DNA from: Oscillibacter hominis
GTDB lineage: Bacteria; Bacillota; Clostridia; Oscillospirales; Oscillospiraceae
Reading direction: 5' to 3'
Assembly: GCF_014334055.1 (NCBI RefSeq)
Contig: NZ_CP060490.1
Location: forward strand, 2,170,001 to 2,234,000
DNA length: 64,000 bases
Below are positions 15,261 to 24,211 of the stretch, in pieces. The first letter of the stretch is position 1; every line of letters begins with the position of its first letter. A program made the position numbers and the translations under genes. Under the pieces are notes generated by a model that did not search any database, was not told the origin of the DNA, and worked only from the letters and a program-made list of their open reading frames with translations.

Positions 15261-16073
15261 TTAAAGCGGAAGGAACACGGGCTGGTGTTTTTTATAGATG
15301 CAGTAGTACTTGAATCCCGCATCCTTCAAAATCTCACCGGCAATATCAAAGCACGCTCCGATCCGCTCCGGGAAGTGCGCGTCAGAGCCAAGGGTCACCA
15401 GTTCTCCGCCTAACTCCCGGTAGCGCTTGAATACCTCGGCGCCGGGGCTGGAGTCCCGCATGCCGACGACCAGGGATTTTGTGTTCAGCTCCAGGGCCTT
15501 GTTCTTCCGGATGGCCGTCTTCAGCAGCTCATCCAAAATATCCCCGTATTGGCTGTACGTGAAGCCTTCGTTCTTCCCGGGAATATCCCGCAGGACAAAG
15601 TCCAGGTGCCCAATGGAATCAAATCCATCCGTCAGTGTGATGTTATTGAGCTCCGTCTGGAAGTACTCCCGGACAGCCTCCTCCTTGGACCGCCCCTCAT
15701 ACAGGGTCTGGTCCTCCGTGTCCCGCCCGCTGAAGCAGTGGGTGGAACCAATGACATAGTCAAATGGATACTGGCCATACTCCCGATTGTGCCGCTCCAC
15801 CAGGTGGGGCTGGAGCCCGAACTCAATGCCGATCAGCATTTCGATCCGGTCGGCATAGGCTGCCTGGACCTCCTGGAGCTTGTTCAGGTAACTGTCCACA
15901 TCCCCGGTTTCGGACAGCAGATAAATGCTGTGCCAGGGTGGGTAGTCGTAGTCCTGATGGTCCGTGATGCAGATCTGCTTCATGCCCCGGCGTATGGCGC
16001 GCTCCACCTGGTCTTCTATGGGCGTGTTGGAGTCACTGGAAAATGAGGTGTGAATGTGAATATCAGAATACAT
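15261..16073 (-). CDS. PHP-domain phosphoesterase (HisJ-like)
   Basis: 270 aa. PHP metal motifs are present in order: HIHTSFSSDS at 6-15, TDHQDY near 38, a Glu in GIEFGLQ, STHCFSG, GHLDFVL and GSDAHFPE near 236. The pattern matches histidinol-phosphatase HisJ, which takes phosphate from histidinol phosphate with a trinuclear metal centre. No histidine biosynthesis gene is nearby; instead it is 15 bp behind an NhaC-type antiporter in a sigma-54-promoter operon, so a role in processing an imported or derived phosphate ester is at least as likely (inference). Confidence 0.82.
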   Translation of the reverse strand: MYSDIHIHTSFSSDSNTPIEDQVERAIRRGMKQICITDHQDYDYPPWHSIYLLSETGDVDSYLNKLQEVQAAYADRIEMLIGIEFGLQPHLVERHNREYGQYPFDYVIGSTHCFSGRDTEDQTLYEGRSKEEAVREYFQTELNNITLTDGFDSIGHLDFVLRDIPGKNEGFTYSQYGDILDELLKTAIRKNKALELNTKSLVVGMRDSSPGAEVFKRYRELGGELVTLGSDAHFPERIGACFDIAGEILKDAGFKYYCIYKKHQPVFLPL

Positions 16074-16088
16074 GTTTGCTCTCCTTGA

Positions 16089-17591
16089 TCAAAGTTCCGC
16101 GTTGGCCTTTTCAAGCTCCATGGCGGCAAGCTGCTTCTTGGTGGGAGTCTTGCGGAACCAGACCCCGGTGAAGGCATAGAACAGCGCAAGGATCCAGACG
16201 ATCCAGCTAAAGAAGGAATAGCGCAGGAAGGTGAGGGTGCTGTCCTGGAACAGCACAGCTAAGTAAAGCATGCCCGACGACGTCCATGGGAAGAAGCCCG
16301 AACAGCCTGTCCCGAAGTGTTCCAGCGTGGCGGAGAGGTTGACGCGGTTGACGCCCATTTCGTCGTATTTCTCCTTGAACATGCTGCCGCCCAGGAGCAG
16401 GGCCACAGTGGAGCTGCCGCCCACCATGATGAGGACGACGACCATGATGCCGGTGGTGAGCACCAGGGAGCCAGGCCCCTTGATGAACACACCTGCGGTG
16501 TTGAGCAGCACCTCGAGGCAGCCGCACAGCTCCGCGATGCCCGCAAAATAGAAGCAGAAGATGGAGGCCACAAAGGTCTTGTTCATATCGACAATGCCGC
16601 CGCGCTCCAAGAGCGTCAATGTGGAACTGCTCAATGCCTCAATGTTGACCTCCGGATGGGCCGCCAGGCAGATGTTGGTATTGAACCCGTTGTAGAGGGC
16701 GTTGATGCCGTCCACCAGGCTGAAGCCCTGATAGACCACACCGATGATCAGGCCGATTGCGCCGGCTCCAAAGAGCACCAGCGAGGAGGGCTTGCCGGTG
16801 AGGGAGCCCCAGAGGATAAACACGATGGGCAGGATCAAAACCCAGCTGAATTTAAAGAGGCTCGCAATATCGCTCAGCATGGCCGCGGTCTCGGCGCTGG
16901 AGGTGGAGCCGGTGGTGTGGCTGGTGAGGCCGATGATCACATAGATCACCACGGTGATCAGGGCCGCGGGAACCACAGCTCTGGCCTGGTTGGCAATGTG
17001 GTCAAAGATGTCGACACCGGAGGTCAGGGAAGAGAGGACCGTGGTATCGGACAGCGGGGACAGTTTGTCGCCGAACTGGGAACCGGCGTAGCAGGCGCCG
17101 GCCACCAGGCCCAAGTTCACATTTTCCATGGCCATGGCCATGATCATAATGGCCATGCCTGCTGTGGAGGCGGAGCCGTTGGAGGTGCCGGTGGCTACAG
17201 AGAACACACAGCACAGCAAAAAGCCGCACAGGGCGATCCACTGGGGAGATACGATGTTCAGGCCGTAGTAAATGAACATGGGGATGACACCGGAGAACAT
17301 CAGCCCCGCCAGCATGAAGCCGATGGCCAACAGCATGACCAGGACGGAGAAGGAGCTTCTCACGCGCTGCGCGACAGCTTCCTCCATCTCCTTCCAGCTG
17401 TAGCCGCAGCGCCAGCCCACAAAGGCCGCAAAGCCTCCCACCATAATCATCAAAGGCACATAGTTCAGCCCGAATACCGCGCCGGCGCCGAACGTGGCGA
17501 ACAGCAGCAGAATCAGGATGACGGCCTCGGCCAGTGTTGCTTTGCGCTTTTCCCGCGGTTTCTTTGCCGGTTTCTCTTTCTTGTCTGACAT
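16089..17591 (-). CDS. NhaC-family ion antiporter/transporter (first copy)
   Basis: 500 aa with a basic, Lys-rich cytosolic N-terminus (1-18) and about 11-12 membrane segments. Family motifs include SVATGTSNGSASTAGMA and AGSQFGDKLSPLSDTTVLSS, the ion-binding region of the NhaC/IT superfamily. Members exchange Na+ for H+ or carry organic acids (malate-lactate MleN relatives). It is first in an operon with the PHP protein gene. A sigma-54 promoter match at 17740-17755 reads toward it with a leader of about 140 bases. The transported substance is unknown; linkage with a hydrolytic enzyme makes a metabolite exchanger plausible. Confidence 0.88.
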   Translation of the reverse strand: MSDKKEKPAKKPREKRKATLAEAVILILLLFATFGAGAVFGLNYVPLMIMVGGFAAFVGWRCGYSWKEMEEAVAQRVRSSFSVLVMLLAIGFMLAGLMFSGVIPMFIYYGLNIVSPQWIALCGFLLCCVFSVATGTSNGSASTAGMAIMIMAMAMENVNLGLVAGACYAGSQFGDKLSPLSDTTVLSSLTSGVDIFDHIANQARAVVPAALITVVIYVIIGLTSHTTGSTSSAETAAMLSDIASLFKFSWVLILPIVFILWGSLTGKPSSLVLFGAGAIGLIIGVVYQGFSLVDGINALYNGFNTNICLAAHPEVNIEALSSSTLTLLERGGIVDMNKTFVASIFCFYFAGIAELCGCLEVLLNTAGVFIKGPGSLVLTTGIMVVVLIMVGGSSTVALLLGGSMFKEKYDEMGVNRVNLSATLEHFGTGCSGFFPWTSSGMLYLAVLFQDSTLTFLRYSFFSWIVWILALFYAFTGVWFRKTPTKKQLAAMELEKANAEL

Positions 17592-17739
17592 TTGTTTTCC
17601 CTCCTGTAATAGAGTTTTTTATTACAACCTTCCGAAAACAGCGCAGCCGGCCAAACCACGGCCCGCTTTTACCGGAAAAATTGTACACACAAACAACTGC
17701 CGGCCACAACAGGCTTACCATTGTCTTCCATCAATAACA

Positions 17740-17755
17740 AGCAAACCTGGTGCCA
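17740..17755 (-). promoter_or_regulatory. Sigma-54 promoter of the NhaC-PHP operon
   Basis: Minus strand reads TGGCACCAGGTTTGCT, an exact match to TGGCAY-N5-TTGCW with GG and GC ten bases apart. It points toward the NhaC gene start at 17591. No adjacent activator gene faces it. Confidence 0.75.
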
Positions 17756-17883
17756 AAAACCGCACATAATAAAATTTTATGTCTTTTGGTCAAAGTCCCT
17801 CAAACTTACTTATTCATTTTAGATAATCTAACCGTAACCAATCAAAATACGTAATATCAATTGTGGCTCATTATAAAAATTTA

Positions 17884-17930
17884 TTGACAATATGTTCCAC
17901 ATGTTGTCATAATAATTGTCAAATATGACA
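17884..17930. promoter_or_regulatory. Putative enhancer (upstream activator) sites of the sigma-54 promoter
   Basis: Two interleaved inverted repeats: TTGACAAT (17884-17891) with ATTGTCAA (17915-17922), and TGTCATA (17905-17911) with TATGACA (17924-17930). They lie about 130-190 bp upstream of the -24/-12 element, the usual distance for such sites. Confidence 0.5.
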
Positions 17931-17990
17931 TTTTTGCGCAGACCAATCTTTCAATTTTGTGTAAAATTGCAAAGAATTGCGCTGGTTTTG

Positions 17991-19112
17991 TTAAAATTGT
18001 GTCAAGAATCCATGAAGCTCTGCCAACCCGGCCTGCAAAACCTCCGGATCAATGGCAAATCCCAGACGAAGGGACTTGGGCTCGTCGAAGCAGTCACCGG
18101 GCACCATAAAGGTTCCCGTCTCCTCCATCAGCCGGCGGCAGAAAGTGAACGAGTCGATGTCCATGTCGTAGTGCAGCAGCGCCGTAGTGCCCGCCTGGGG
18201 ATAGAGGTAGGAGATGTGGGGCTCGTTCGCCACCCAGCGGTCCACGACCGGCAGGTTTTTTGCGATCAGCTCTAAATTTTTCTCCAGCAGCTTGTCCACA
18301 TGACTGAGAGCCAGCGCCGCTACCGCCTCGTCAAAGAGGCCGCAGCTGATGAGCGTATATTCCCGGTGGGAGGCGCAGGCCTTCAGCAGCTCTTCATTTT
18401 TTGTGGCAATCCAGCCGATGCGCAGCCCGGCCAGGGAGTATGCTTTGGACATGCTGCAGGTGCTGGCGCCCTTTTCATAGAGGTCGGCGATGCAGTCGAT
18501 TTCCACGCCCTTGGGCCGCATGGGCAGATACACCTCGTCGCTGAGCAGGTACGCGCCGCAGGAGCGGGCGATCTCAACCACCTCCCGGAGCATGGCGTTG
18601 TCCATCAGGGACCCAGTGGGGTTGTCCGGGTTGTTGATGCAGATCAGCTTGGTTTTCTCCGTCACCATGGACCGCAGCTCACAAAGGTCCGGCAGGTAGT
18701 TGTTCTCCCTGCGCAGGTGGAGGATGTCCACCTTGGCTCCAAGGGAGGCCGGGATGGAATAGAGCTGCTGATAGGTGGGCTTGACGGAGATCACATGGTC
18801 TCCTGGCTCCACAACGGCGGAGATCAGCAGATGGTTGGCCCCGGAGGTGCCGTGGGTGGGGATGATGTGCTTTGGGGAGAGGGTGCGGTAGAGCCCGCAC
18901 ACGCCGCGCAGGAAATCCGGGTTTCCCTCGATGTCCCCATAGGACAGCTTCCGCCGGGAAAAATCCCGCCAGAAGGCCTCCAAATCCTCCCCCATCATCT
19001 GAAACAGCCCCTCCAGTGTCACCGGCACGGCGCTGGTTTTGGTGATGTTGTACTTTACCTTTGTCTCGTAGGCGGTCAGCCACTGCTCCACCTGAAATGC
19101 GTCGATCTTCAT
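17991..19112 (-). CDS. PLP-dependent class I/II aminotransferase
   Basis: 373 aa. Fold-type I signature: THGTSGANHLLISAVVEPGD, the PTYQQLYSIP substrate stretch, INNPDNPTGS, SDEVYLPM and the PLP lysine in TCSMSKAYSLAGLRIGW. It transfers an amino group to or from an unknown amino acid in the cytoplasm; the sequence resembles the capreomycidine-synthase/arginine-aminotransferase side of the family more than AspC. It follows the ornithine-cyclodeaminase-like gene by 26 bp in one operon, which suggests consecutive steps on the same amino acid, for example formation and reduction of a cyclic or linear imine (inference). Confidence 0.88.
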   Translation of the reverse strand: MKIDAFQVEQWLTAYETKVKYNITKTSAVPVTLEGLFQMMGEDLEAFWRDFSRRKLSYGDIEGNPDFLRGVCGLYRTLSPKHIIPTHGTSGANHLLISAVVEPGDHVISVKPTYQQLYSIPASLGAKVDILHLRRENNYLPDLCELRSMVTEKTKLICINNPDNPTGSLMDNAMLREVVEIARSCGAYLLSDEVYLPMRPKGVEIDCIADLYEKGASTCSMSKAYSLAGLRIGWIATKNEELLKACASHREYTLISCGLFDEAVAALALSHVDKLLEKNLELIAKNLPVVDRWVANEPHISYLYPQAGTTALLHYDMDIDSFTFCRRLMEETGTFMVPGDCFDEPKSLRLGFAIDPEVLQAGLAELHGFLTQF

Positions 19113-19138
19113 GTCTTTTTCCTGCCTTCCAATTTTCT

Positions 19139-20158
19139 CTACAGCTCCGCTGTGATGCCGAGGCCCCGCTCCTTCGCCCTGTCCACCGCCACCTTGGACA
19201 CCACCAGGTCCTGAAGTGCGATCCCGGAAGAGTCAAAGACCGTGATCTCCTCCTCGTCGGCCCGGCCGGGAAGGGCGCCGTCAATGAGCGCCCCGATCTC
19301 GCCCACAATCTCCTCCGGAGCCAGAAAGCCCTGGCGGATGGCCAGTTCACACTCGCCCACGGAAATTGCCTGGGCCAGGTCGTCCACGAAAATCCGGGCG
19401 TTACTGAGGATGGCTCCGTCCAGTTCCTGCTTGCCGGCCATATCCGCGCCCACACAGCTGAAGTGGGTGCCTGGCCTTACCCACTCCCGGCGGATCAGGG
19501 GCTGGTGGGACGGCGTGGCGGTGACAATCACGTCGCTGCGGCCCACGGCCTCCGCCAAGTCCTCCGCCGCCGCAATGGTATAGGGGGCCGTCCGCCCGCC
19601 GCCTAAAAGCCCCTCCACCGCCTGACGGATGGCACGGAGGCGGTCCGCGGCCCTGGACGGGCTGCGGGGGCTGCACAGCTCCACTGCGTCGATGCCCGGC
19701 ATGGCCAGCAGCATGGCCGCGATCTGATAGGGAGCCTGGGCCCCCGCACCCACCATCAGCATCCGCCGGGACTCTTTCCGGGCCAGGTACTTTGCCCCCA
19801 CGGCGCCCGCCGCTCCGGTGCGCATCCCGGTGACCGCCCCGGCGTTCAGCAGCGCCACCGGCGCACCGGTGGAATCGTCGAACAGCAGGGTGGTGCCGAA
19901 CAGGGCCGGCAGGCCCTTTGCCTCATTGTCGCCGAACCAGGACACCAGCTTCAGGCCGTAGATGCCGCTTTTGGCCAGGTGGCCTGACTTGATGTCCAAA
20001 TCCGCACGTTCCGGCTCAAACACATGGCACACCAGCGGAAAGAGGCTGCCGGCTCCGGTGGATTTCTGGCAGTAGGCCTCCTCCACGCCGCGGATGGCAT
20101 CGGACATGGTGAGCACCCGGCCAATCGTCTCCTGGGAAAGAATCAAAACTTCAGACAC
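19139..20158 (-). CDS. Ornithine cyclodeaminase/mu-crystallin family protein
   Basis: 339 aa from GTG 20156-20158, chosen because GAGGGAGG lies just upstream; a longer frame upstream lacks one. Family residues are present: Lys in YGLKLVSWF, Arg in TGMRTGAAGAV, Rossmann motif MLMVGAGAQAPYQI, GTHFSCVGAD and FDSSGIALQD. Members are NAD(P)-dependent: ornithine cyclodeaminase, alanine dehydrogenase, ketimine reductase or opine-type SbnB. The paired aminotransferase is compatible with a ketimine or imino-acid reductase. Divergent from the ferredoxin-nitroreductase gene. Confidence 0.9.
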   Translation of the reverse strand: MSEVLILSQETIGRVLTMSDAIRGVEEAYCQKSTGAGSLFPLVCHVFEPERADLDIKSGHLAKSGIYGLKLVSWFGDNEAKGLPALFGTTLLFDDSTGAPVALLNAGAVTGMRTGAAGAVGAKYLARKESRRMLMVGAGAQAPYQIAAMLLAMPGIDAVELCSPRSPSRAADRLRAIRQAVEGLLGGGRTAPYTIAAAEDLAEAVGRSDVIVTATPSHQPLIRREWVRPGTHFSCVGADMAGKQELDGAILSNARIFVDDLAQAISVGECELAIRQGFLAPEEIVGEIGALIDGALPGRADEEEITVFDSSGIALQDLVVSKVAVDRAKERGLGITAEL

Positions 20159-20192
20159 AGCAAAATCCTCCCTCTTATAACTTGATACAGTC

Positions 20193-20221
20193 ACAATAGC
20201 ATAAAAATCCTGTGAGCGCAA
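20193..20221 (-). promoter_or_regulatory. Promoter of the ornithine-cyclodeaminase-like/aminotransferase operon
   Basis: Minus strand: -35 TTGCGC (20216-20221), 17-bp spacer, -10 TATTGT (20193-20198) preceded by TGC (extended -10). Confidence 0.55.
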
Positions 20222-20234
20222 ATGATTGATCGCA

Positions 20235-20263
20235 TTGCGCCTTCAGTTCAAAGCAGCTATAAT
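20235..20263 (+). promoter_or_regulatory. Promoter of the ferredoxin-nitroreductase gene
   Basis: -35 TTGCGC (20235-20240), 17-bp spacer, -10 TATAAT (20258-20263); 26 bp before the start codon. Confidence 0.65.
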
Positions 20264-20289
20264 GACTTCAAGAAAAGGAGGATGTTAGT

Positions 20290-21066
20290 ATGATCCAGAT
20301 TGACCGCGGCCTTTGTATTGAATGCGGCTTGTGCGCCGGCATCTGCGAGTTCCATGAAATCTCCATGTCAGCGGAGGGACCCGCCTTTCTCAACCAGAAC
20401 TGCTGCGACTGTGGGCACTGCCTGGCCGTCTGCCCCCAGGGCGCCATCTCCATGCCCCAGTGCGACATGGGATCGGTCCGGGAGTACGACCCCAAAACCT
20501 TTGACGTGGAGCCGGAGCGTCTATTGAATATGATCCGCTTTCGCCGCAGCACCCGGAAGTTCCAGAACCGGTCCGTCCCCCAGGATGCGATCGTCCAGCT
20601 GCTTCAGGCCGGGCGCTACAGCCCCACCGCCTGCAACAACCAGGACGTGCGCTACGTGGTGGTGCATCAGGAGAAGGACATGGTGCTGGATAAGCTCTGG
20701 GAGGGCCTGTTGGCCCATGCCCGGACCATCGGCGACCAGGAGTTGGAGGAGCGCTGCCGCCAGTACCGCCAAACCGGGGTGGACACCCTGACCTATGGGT
20801 GCAGCCATCTCATTTTCATTCTCTCGGGCCGGCAGCTCAACGGAGGCATTGCGGCCTGTTCCATTGAACTGATGGCCCACGCCATGGGGCTTGGCGCTTT
20901 GTACTTGGGATACGGTGAGCGCGCCGTGGCGGCGTCGCCGGAGCTCCAGCGCTATCTGGGGCTGTCGGATGAGTGCCAGCTCTGCGCCATCCTGTGCGTC
21001 GGCTATCCGGCGGTGACCTGGCACCGCACTGTGCCCCGCAACGCTTTGCAGGTCTCCTGGCGCTGA
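20290..21066 (+). CDS. Nitroreductase-family protein with N-terminal 2[4Fe-4S] ferredoxin domain
   Basis: 258 aa; ATG after AAAAGGAGG. Residues 8-60 hold two clusters, CIECGLCAGIC and CCDCGHCLAVCP. From about 78 on it is a nitroreductase flavin fold: RRSTRKFQNRSVPQDAIVQL, SPTACNNQD for FMN, and a C-terminal LCVGYP. Such fusions in anaerobes pass electrons from ferredoxin to FMN and reduce an unknown substrate (nitro compounds, enones or quinones in vitro). Single gene with its own promoter and terminator. Confidence 0.92.
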   Translation: MIQIDRGLCIECGLCAGICEFHEISMSAEGPAFLNQNCCDCGHCLAVCPQGAISMPQCDMGSVREYDPKTFDVEPERLLNMIRFRRSTRKFQNRSVPQDAIVQLLQAGRYSPTACNNQDVRYVVVHQEKDMVLDKLWEGLLAHARTIGDQELEERCRQYRQTGVDTLTYGCSHLIFILSGRQLNGGIAACSIELMAHAMGLGALYLGYGERAVAASPELQRYLGLSDECQLCAILCVGYPAVTWHRTVPRNALQVSWR

Positions 21067-21079
21067 GCGGCGGACAAGT

Positions 21080-21113
21080 AAGGGAGTGTGCGAATCCGCA
21101 CACTCCCTTTTTA
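21080..21113 (+). terminator. Terminator of the ferredoxin-nitroreductase gene
   Basis: Arms AAGGGAGTGTGCG and CGCACACTCCCTT, loop AATC, then T-run; the A/T flanks could also stop the convergent MATE transcript. Confidence 0.85.
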
Positions 21114-21138
21114 GAATCCGTTCACACGGTGCATAAGC

Positions 21139-22476
21139 CTAAGGGTTCAACCCCTCCGCCCCCGACAGCCCCCTGGTGTATCTGGCCATCAGAAAAACCA
21201 CACCCACGGCCACCACCAGCTCAGTGATGGGCATGGCAAACCAGACGGCCCCAGGGCCAAGGAGCCAAGGCAGCGCATAGATCAGCGCCCCGCTCACCAC
21301 CAGCCCCCGGGCCACGCTGACCGCAAAGGAGGCCATGGGCTTCATCAGCGACTGAAAGTAATAGGTGGAGAAAATGTTCAGCGGCAGGAGCAGGAAGGAC
21401 AATCCGTAGCTTCTCAGGATGTATGGAGCAATGCGGAAGATGTCCTCTGTGGGCGCCATAAAGATGCGGATAAACCCATTGGGAAACGCAGAAATCACAG
21501 CTGTCCACGCGGCGCTGAAAAAGCAGGTGGACCACAGGGCATAGCGCAGCGTCTTTTTAATCCGGTCCCACTGTCCTGCCCCAAAGTTGATGGAGAAAAG
21601 GGGCTGGGCAGCCTGTCCCACACTGTAGGCGCAGCATTGGACAACGGTGCTGATGTTGACAATCACGCCGTAGACCGCCAGCTCGTCTGTGCCCAAATAC
21701 CTCATGATCTGCCGGTTGAAAAAGGTGGTGAGGATTCCCATGGCCACGTCGATGAAGAAGGTGGAGAAGCCCGTCACCAGGACTTGTTTGAATTTTACGC
21801 CCAGGCGCCCGGGCCTGACCAGCTTCAGCGTGTTCCTTGGGGACAGGAAATGGGTCAGCATCACCAGCACTGTGATCACAGCCCCCATGGCTGTGGCCAG
21901 CCCCGCGCCCAGGATACCCAAATCCATGGTAAACACAAAAAAGTAGTCCCCCGCCACATTGAAGAGCCCTCCGGCCAGGGTGGCGCCCGTGGCCAGCCCC
22001 GGATGGTTGTCGTTCCTCAAAAAGGCGGCCAGCAGCTGGCTGAACAGGAAGACCGGCACAACGAATTGAATGGGCAGAAGATACTCCCGGGCCAGAGGCA
22101 GCAGCGTCTCCTCCGCGCCGAACAGGCGCAGCAGCCGGGTTTCAAAGCCGGCGATTGCCACCCAGCTGAGGAGGGCGAAAAACAGCGTGGCAATCACGGC
22201 CGTGGTGAAGTATTCATTCTCCCGCCCCTGGCTGTTTTTGCCCCGGGCCGTGCTGAACAGGACGGAGCCCCCGATGCCCGTCAGCAGGCCCAGGCTGTAG
22301 ACGATATTCCAGACCGGAGCCACAACGGCCAGGGCCGCCGTACCCTCAGGGCCCTGGTACTGCCCCACCATAGCCATATCCACAATGCCGTAAATGGAGC
22401 TGATGAGCGCGCTGCCGAAGGCGGCGCTCAGATACTTGAAATAAAGAGTTTTCACAGGTCCATGCAGCAAGTCCAT
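21139..22476 (-). CDS. MATE-family multidrug/metabolite exporter
   Basis: 445 aa from ATG 22474-22476 (MDLLHGPVKTLYFKYLS), which follows GGGGGGAA; the longer frame begins 48 bp earlier without support. Twelve membrane segments in two homologous halves, with the N-terminal SSIYGIVDMAMVGQYQG typical of the DinF/NorM-like MATE group. It extrudes organic cations or other metabolites using Na+ or H+. Single gene with a promoter at 22593-22621. Confidence 0.9.
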   Translation of the reverse strand: MDLLHGPVKTLYFKYLSAAFGSALISSIYGIVDMAMVGQYQGPEGTAALAVVAPVWNIVYSLGLLTGIGGSVLFSTARGKNSQGRENEYFTTAVIATLFFALLSWVAIAGFETRLLRLFGAEETLLPLAREYLLPIQFVVPVFLFSQLLAAFLRNDNHPGLATGATLAGGLFNVAGDYFFVFTMDLGILGAGLATAMGAVITVLVMLTHFLSPRNTLKLVRPGRLGVKFKQVLVTGFSTFFIDVAMGILTTFFNRQIMRYLGTDELAVYGVIVNISTVVQCCAYSVGQAAQPLFSINFGAGQWDRIKKTLRYALWSTCFFSAAWTAVISAFPNGFIRIFMAPTEDIFRIAPYILRSYGLSFLLLPLNIFSTYYFQSLMKPMASFAVSVARGLVVSGALIYALPWLLGPGAVWFAMPITELVVAVGVVFLMARYTRGLSGAEGLNP

Positions 22477-22592
22477 CTCAGTTCCCCCCTGAAACATAAA
22501 AAAGCCGGACAGGGAAACAGGCATTTCAGCCCGTCACCTTATCCAGCTTGCCATTTCTAAAGAATGGGTCGCCCTCCGAGTGAGCGTCATAT

Positions 22593-22621
22593 AGTTTAAT
22601 ACATTGGGCGAAAAATGTCAA
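22593..22621 (-). promoter_or_regulatory. Promoter of the MATE exporter gene
   Basis: Minus strand: -35 TTGACA (22616-22621), 17-bp spacer, -10 TAAACT (22593-22598); leader about 110 bases. Confidence 0.65.
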
Positions 22622-22750
22622 GACCGCCAAAATGGGCACGAAACATCGGGGGTGCTCATGGCCCCTTCCGCTCCACGGGGGCGAGCGGCCCGCCAGGCCA
22701 GAAAGGTGCCCTTGGAGATCGTTTTACAGGTCATTCTTCCCAGTCTCGCC

Positions 22751-24103
22751 CTACCCCAGCCCCAGCAGGCCGCACAGCAGATATCCCAGAATCGTCACAG
22801 CGGACAGGCCAAGGGCATAGGGCATCATGGTCCGGATGATGTCCATGTTGGGTACGCCGGTACCCGTCATGGTCATGAATACCGCATCGGCATAGAAGCA
22901 CAGGCAATAGCCCAGACAAATCCCGCTCATCACTGCGGCCACCACCACAGTGGCGGAGGCCCCCACCGCCAGGGCAATGGGGAGGAAGACCGGGATAGCC
23001 ACCGTCATCACCACCCAGCAGCCCCCCACGGCAAAAGTGGTCAGCCCCACTGTCACGAAGGCCACCACAGGCACCAGGACTGGGGGCAGGGCATACTGCG
23101 CCCCCTGGATCAGCAGGTCGAACAGGCCCAGCTCCCGGTTGGCCTGGCTGAGGACGAAGCTGAAACACACCACGATGGCCAGGGGCGTCATGGACTTTGC
23201 CCCTTCAAAGAAGCACTCGAAAAAAGCATCGATGCTCATGAGGCGCTGACCCACATACATCACCAGCTGGGCCAAAAGGGCCAGGACCAGGCCGTGGATC
23301 ATGTCCTTGTCGCAGATCAGCACGCCCACCACCAGGGTCACCAGAGGGATCACCGCGTTCAGCGCGGAGGACTTCTCAACCTCCCCCTGGGGGGCCAGGT
23401 CCACCAGGGCAGGCCCGCTCTCCCCTTCCACCAGGACGGGGCCGCCGCCCTCCACCCGCTCATAAGCCCGCTTCAGCTGGCCCACCTTGGGGAACAGCCC
23501 CATCCCCAGCAGCAGGCACACCAGGATCATCAGCAGGGGGAAGAACATATAGGGGATCGCGGCGAGATAGTCCCCGAAGTCCATGCCCTGCTCGGACATC
23601 AGCCCCACGATGAAGGCCGTCCAGCTGGAGAAGGGGATCACCAGGCACAGACTGCAGGCCATCCCCTGGGCCTGGAAGGCCAGATGCTCCCGGGGGATGC
23701 GGTGCCGGTCGGCGAGATCCCGGACGGAGAAGGACACCGTCAGGGCATTGAGATACTCGTCCACGAACAGCAGTAGGGCCATGGCCCAGGCCAGGGCCAT
23801 GGTGCGCTTGGGTCCTGCGGCCACTTTGAGGAGCTTGTCCCGAAAGCCCAGCAGGGCCCCGGACTTTTGCAGCAAGGTGATCATCCCTCCAAAGCCCATC
23901 ATAATCAGCAGGACAAAATGATAGGAGGGGTCTGCCAGGGCATCATACAGATCTCCGATGGTCCCGCTGAGAAAATCCGTCCTGTGGAGCAGCACCATGG
24001 CCAGCAGAGCAGCCAGCACCATGGCCTCCGCCATCTTTTTGGTGCGCACCGCATAGACGATCAAAAAGGCCACCGGCAAAAAGGCCAGGATATTGTCCAA
24101 CAT
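22751..24103 (-). CDS. NhaC-family Na+/H+ antiporter-like protein (second copy)
   Basis: 450 aa, about 11 membrane segments. Motifs include ALLLFVDEYLNALTVSFSVRD with acidic residues in a membrane region, LVIPFSSWTAFIVGL, and GLTTFAVGGCWVVMTVAIPVF. It is clearly different from the other two NhaC-like copies in this window, closer to the YqkI/MalH-like branch. A cytosolic loop of about 50 residues (205-255) splits the halves. Likely exchanges Na+ for H+ or an organic acid; single gene with its own promoter. Confidence 0.85.
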   Translation of the reverse strand: MLDNILAFLPVAFLIVYAVRTKKMAEAMVLAALLAMVLLHRTDFLSGTIGDLYDALADPSYHFVLLIMMGFGGMITLLQKSGALLGFRDKLLKVAAGPKRTMALAWAMALLLFVDEYLNALTVSFSVRDLADRHRIPREHLAFQAQGMACSLCLVIPFSSWTAFIVGLMSEQGMDFGDYLAAIPYMFFPLLMILVCLLLGMGLFPKVGQLKRAYERVEGGGPVLVEGESGPALVDLAPQGEVEKSSALNAVIPLVTLVVGVLICDKDMIHGLVLALLAQLVMYVGQRLMSIDAFFECFFEGAKSMTPLAIVVCFSFVLSQANRELGLFDLLIQGAQYALPPVLVPVVAFVTVGLTTFAVGGCWVVMTVAIPVFLPIALAVGASATVVVAAVMSGICLGYCLCFYADAVFMTMTGTGVPNMDIIRTMMPYALGLSAVTILGYLLCGLLGLG

Positions 24104-24135
24104 CTCTCTATCCCCCCTGAGAAAACAATATATCC

Positions 24136-24164
24136 ATTATACTTGTGGTGATGGCAAAAGTAAA
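24136..24164 (-). promoter_or_regulatory. Promoter of the second NhaC-like gene
   Basis: Minus strand: -35 TTTACT (24159-24164), 17-bp spacer, -10 TATAAT (24136-24141), about 35 bp before the start. Confidence 0.6.
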
Positions 24165-24211
24165 CATGTTTTCCCGGGCGGGGCCGCACCGCCTCAACTT
24201 GTGCCGGGGAC

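Larger units (their letters stand above)
17592..17990. other. AT-rich regulatory region upstream of the first NhaC operon
   Basis: 399 bp with no coding sequence and clearly lower GC than the neighbours. Besides the sigma-54 promoter it holds several inverted repeats at 17884-17930, as expected of an enhancer site for a sigma-54 activator. The end of the aminotransferase gene abuts it without an obvious terminator. Confidence 0.6.

Noticed and set aside
16317..17588. 423-codon plus-strand frame opposite the first NhaC gene
   Set aside because: His/Gly/Asp-rich shadow translation; the minus-strand membrane protein is certain.
17986..18003. Rex-like site TTGTTAAAATTGTGTCAA
   Set aside because: Three mismatches in the second half and it overlaps the end of the aminotransferase gene, with no promoter facing it.
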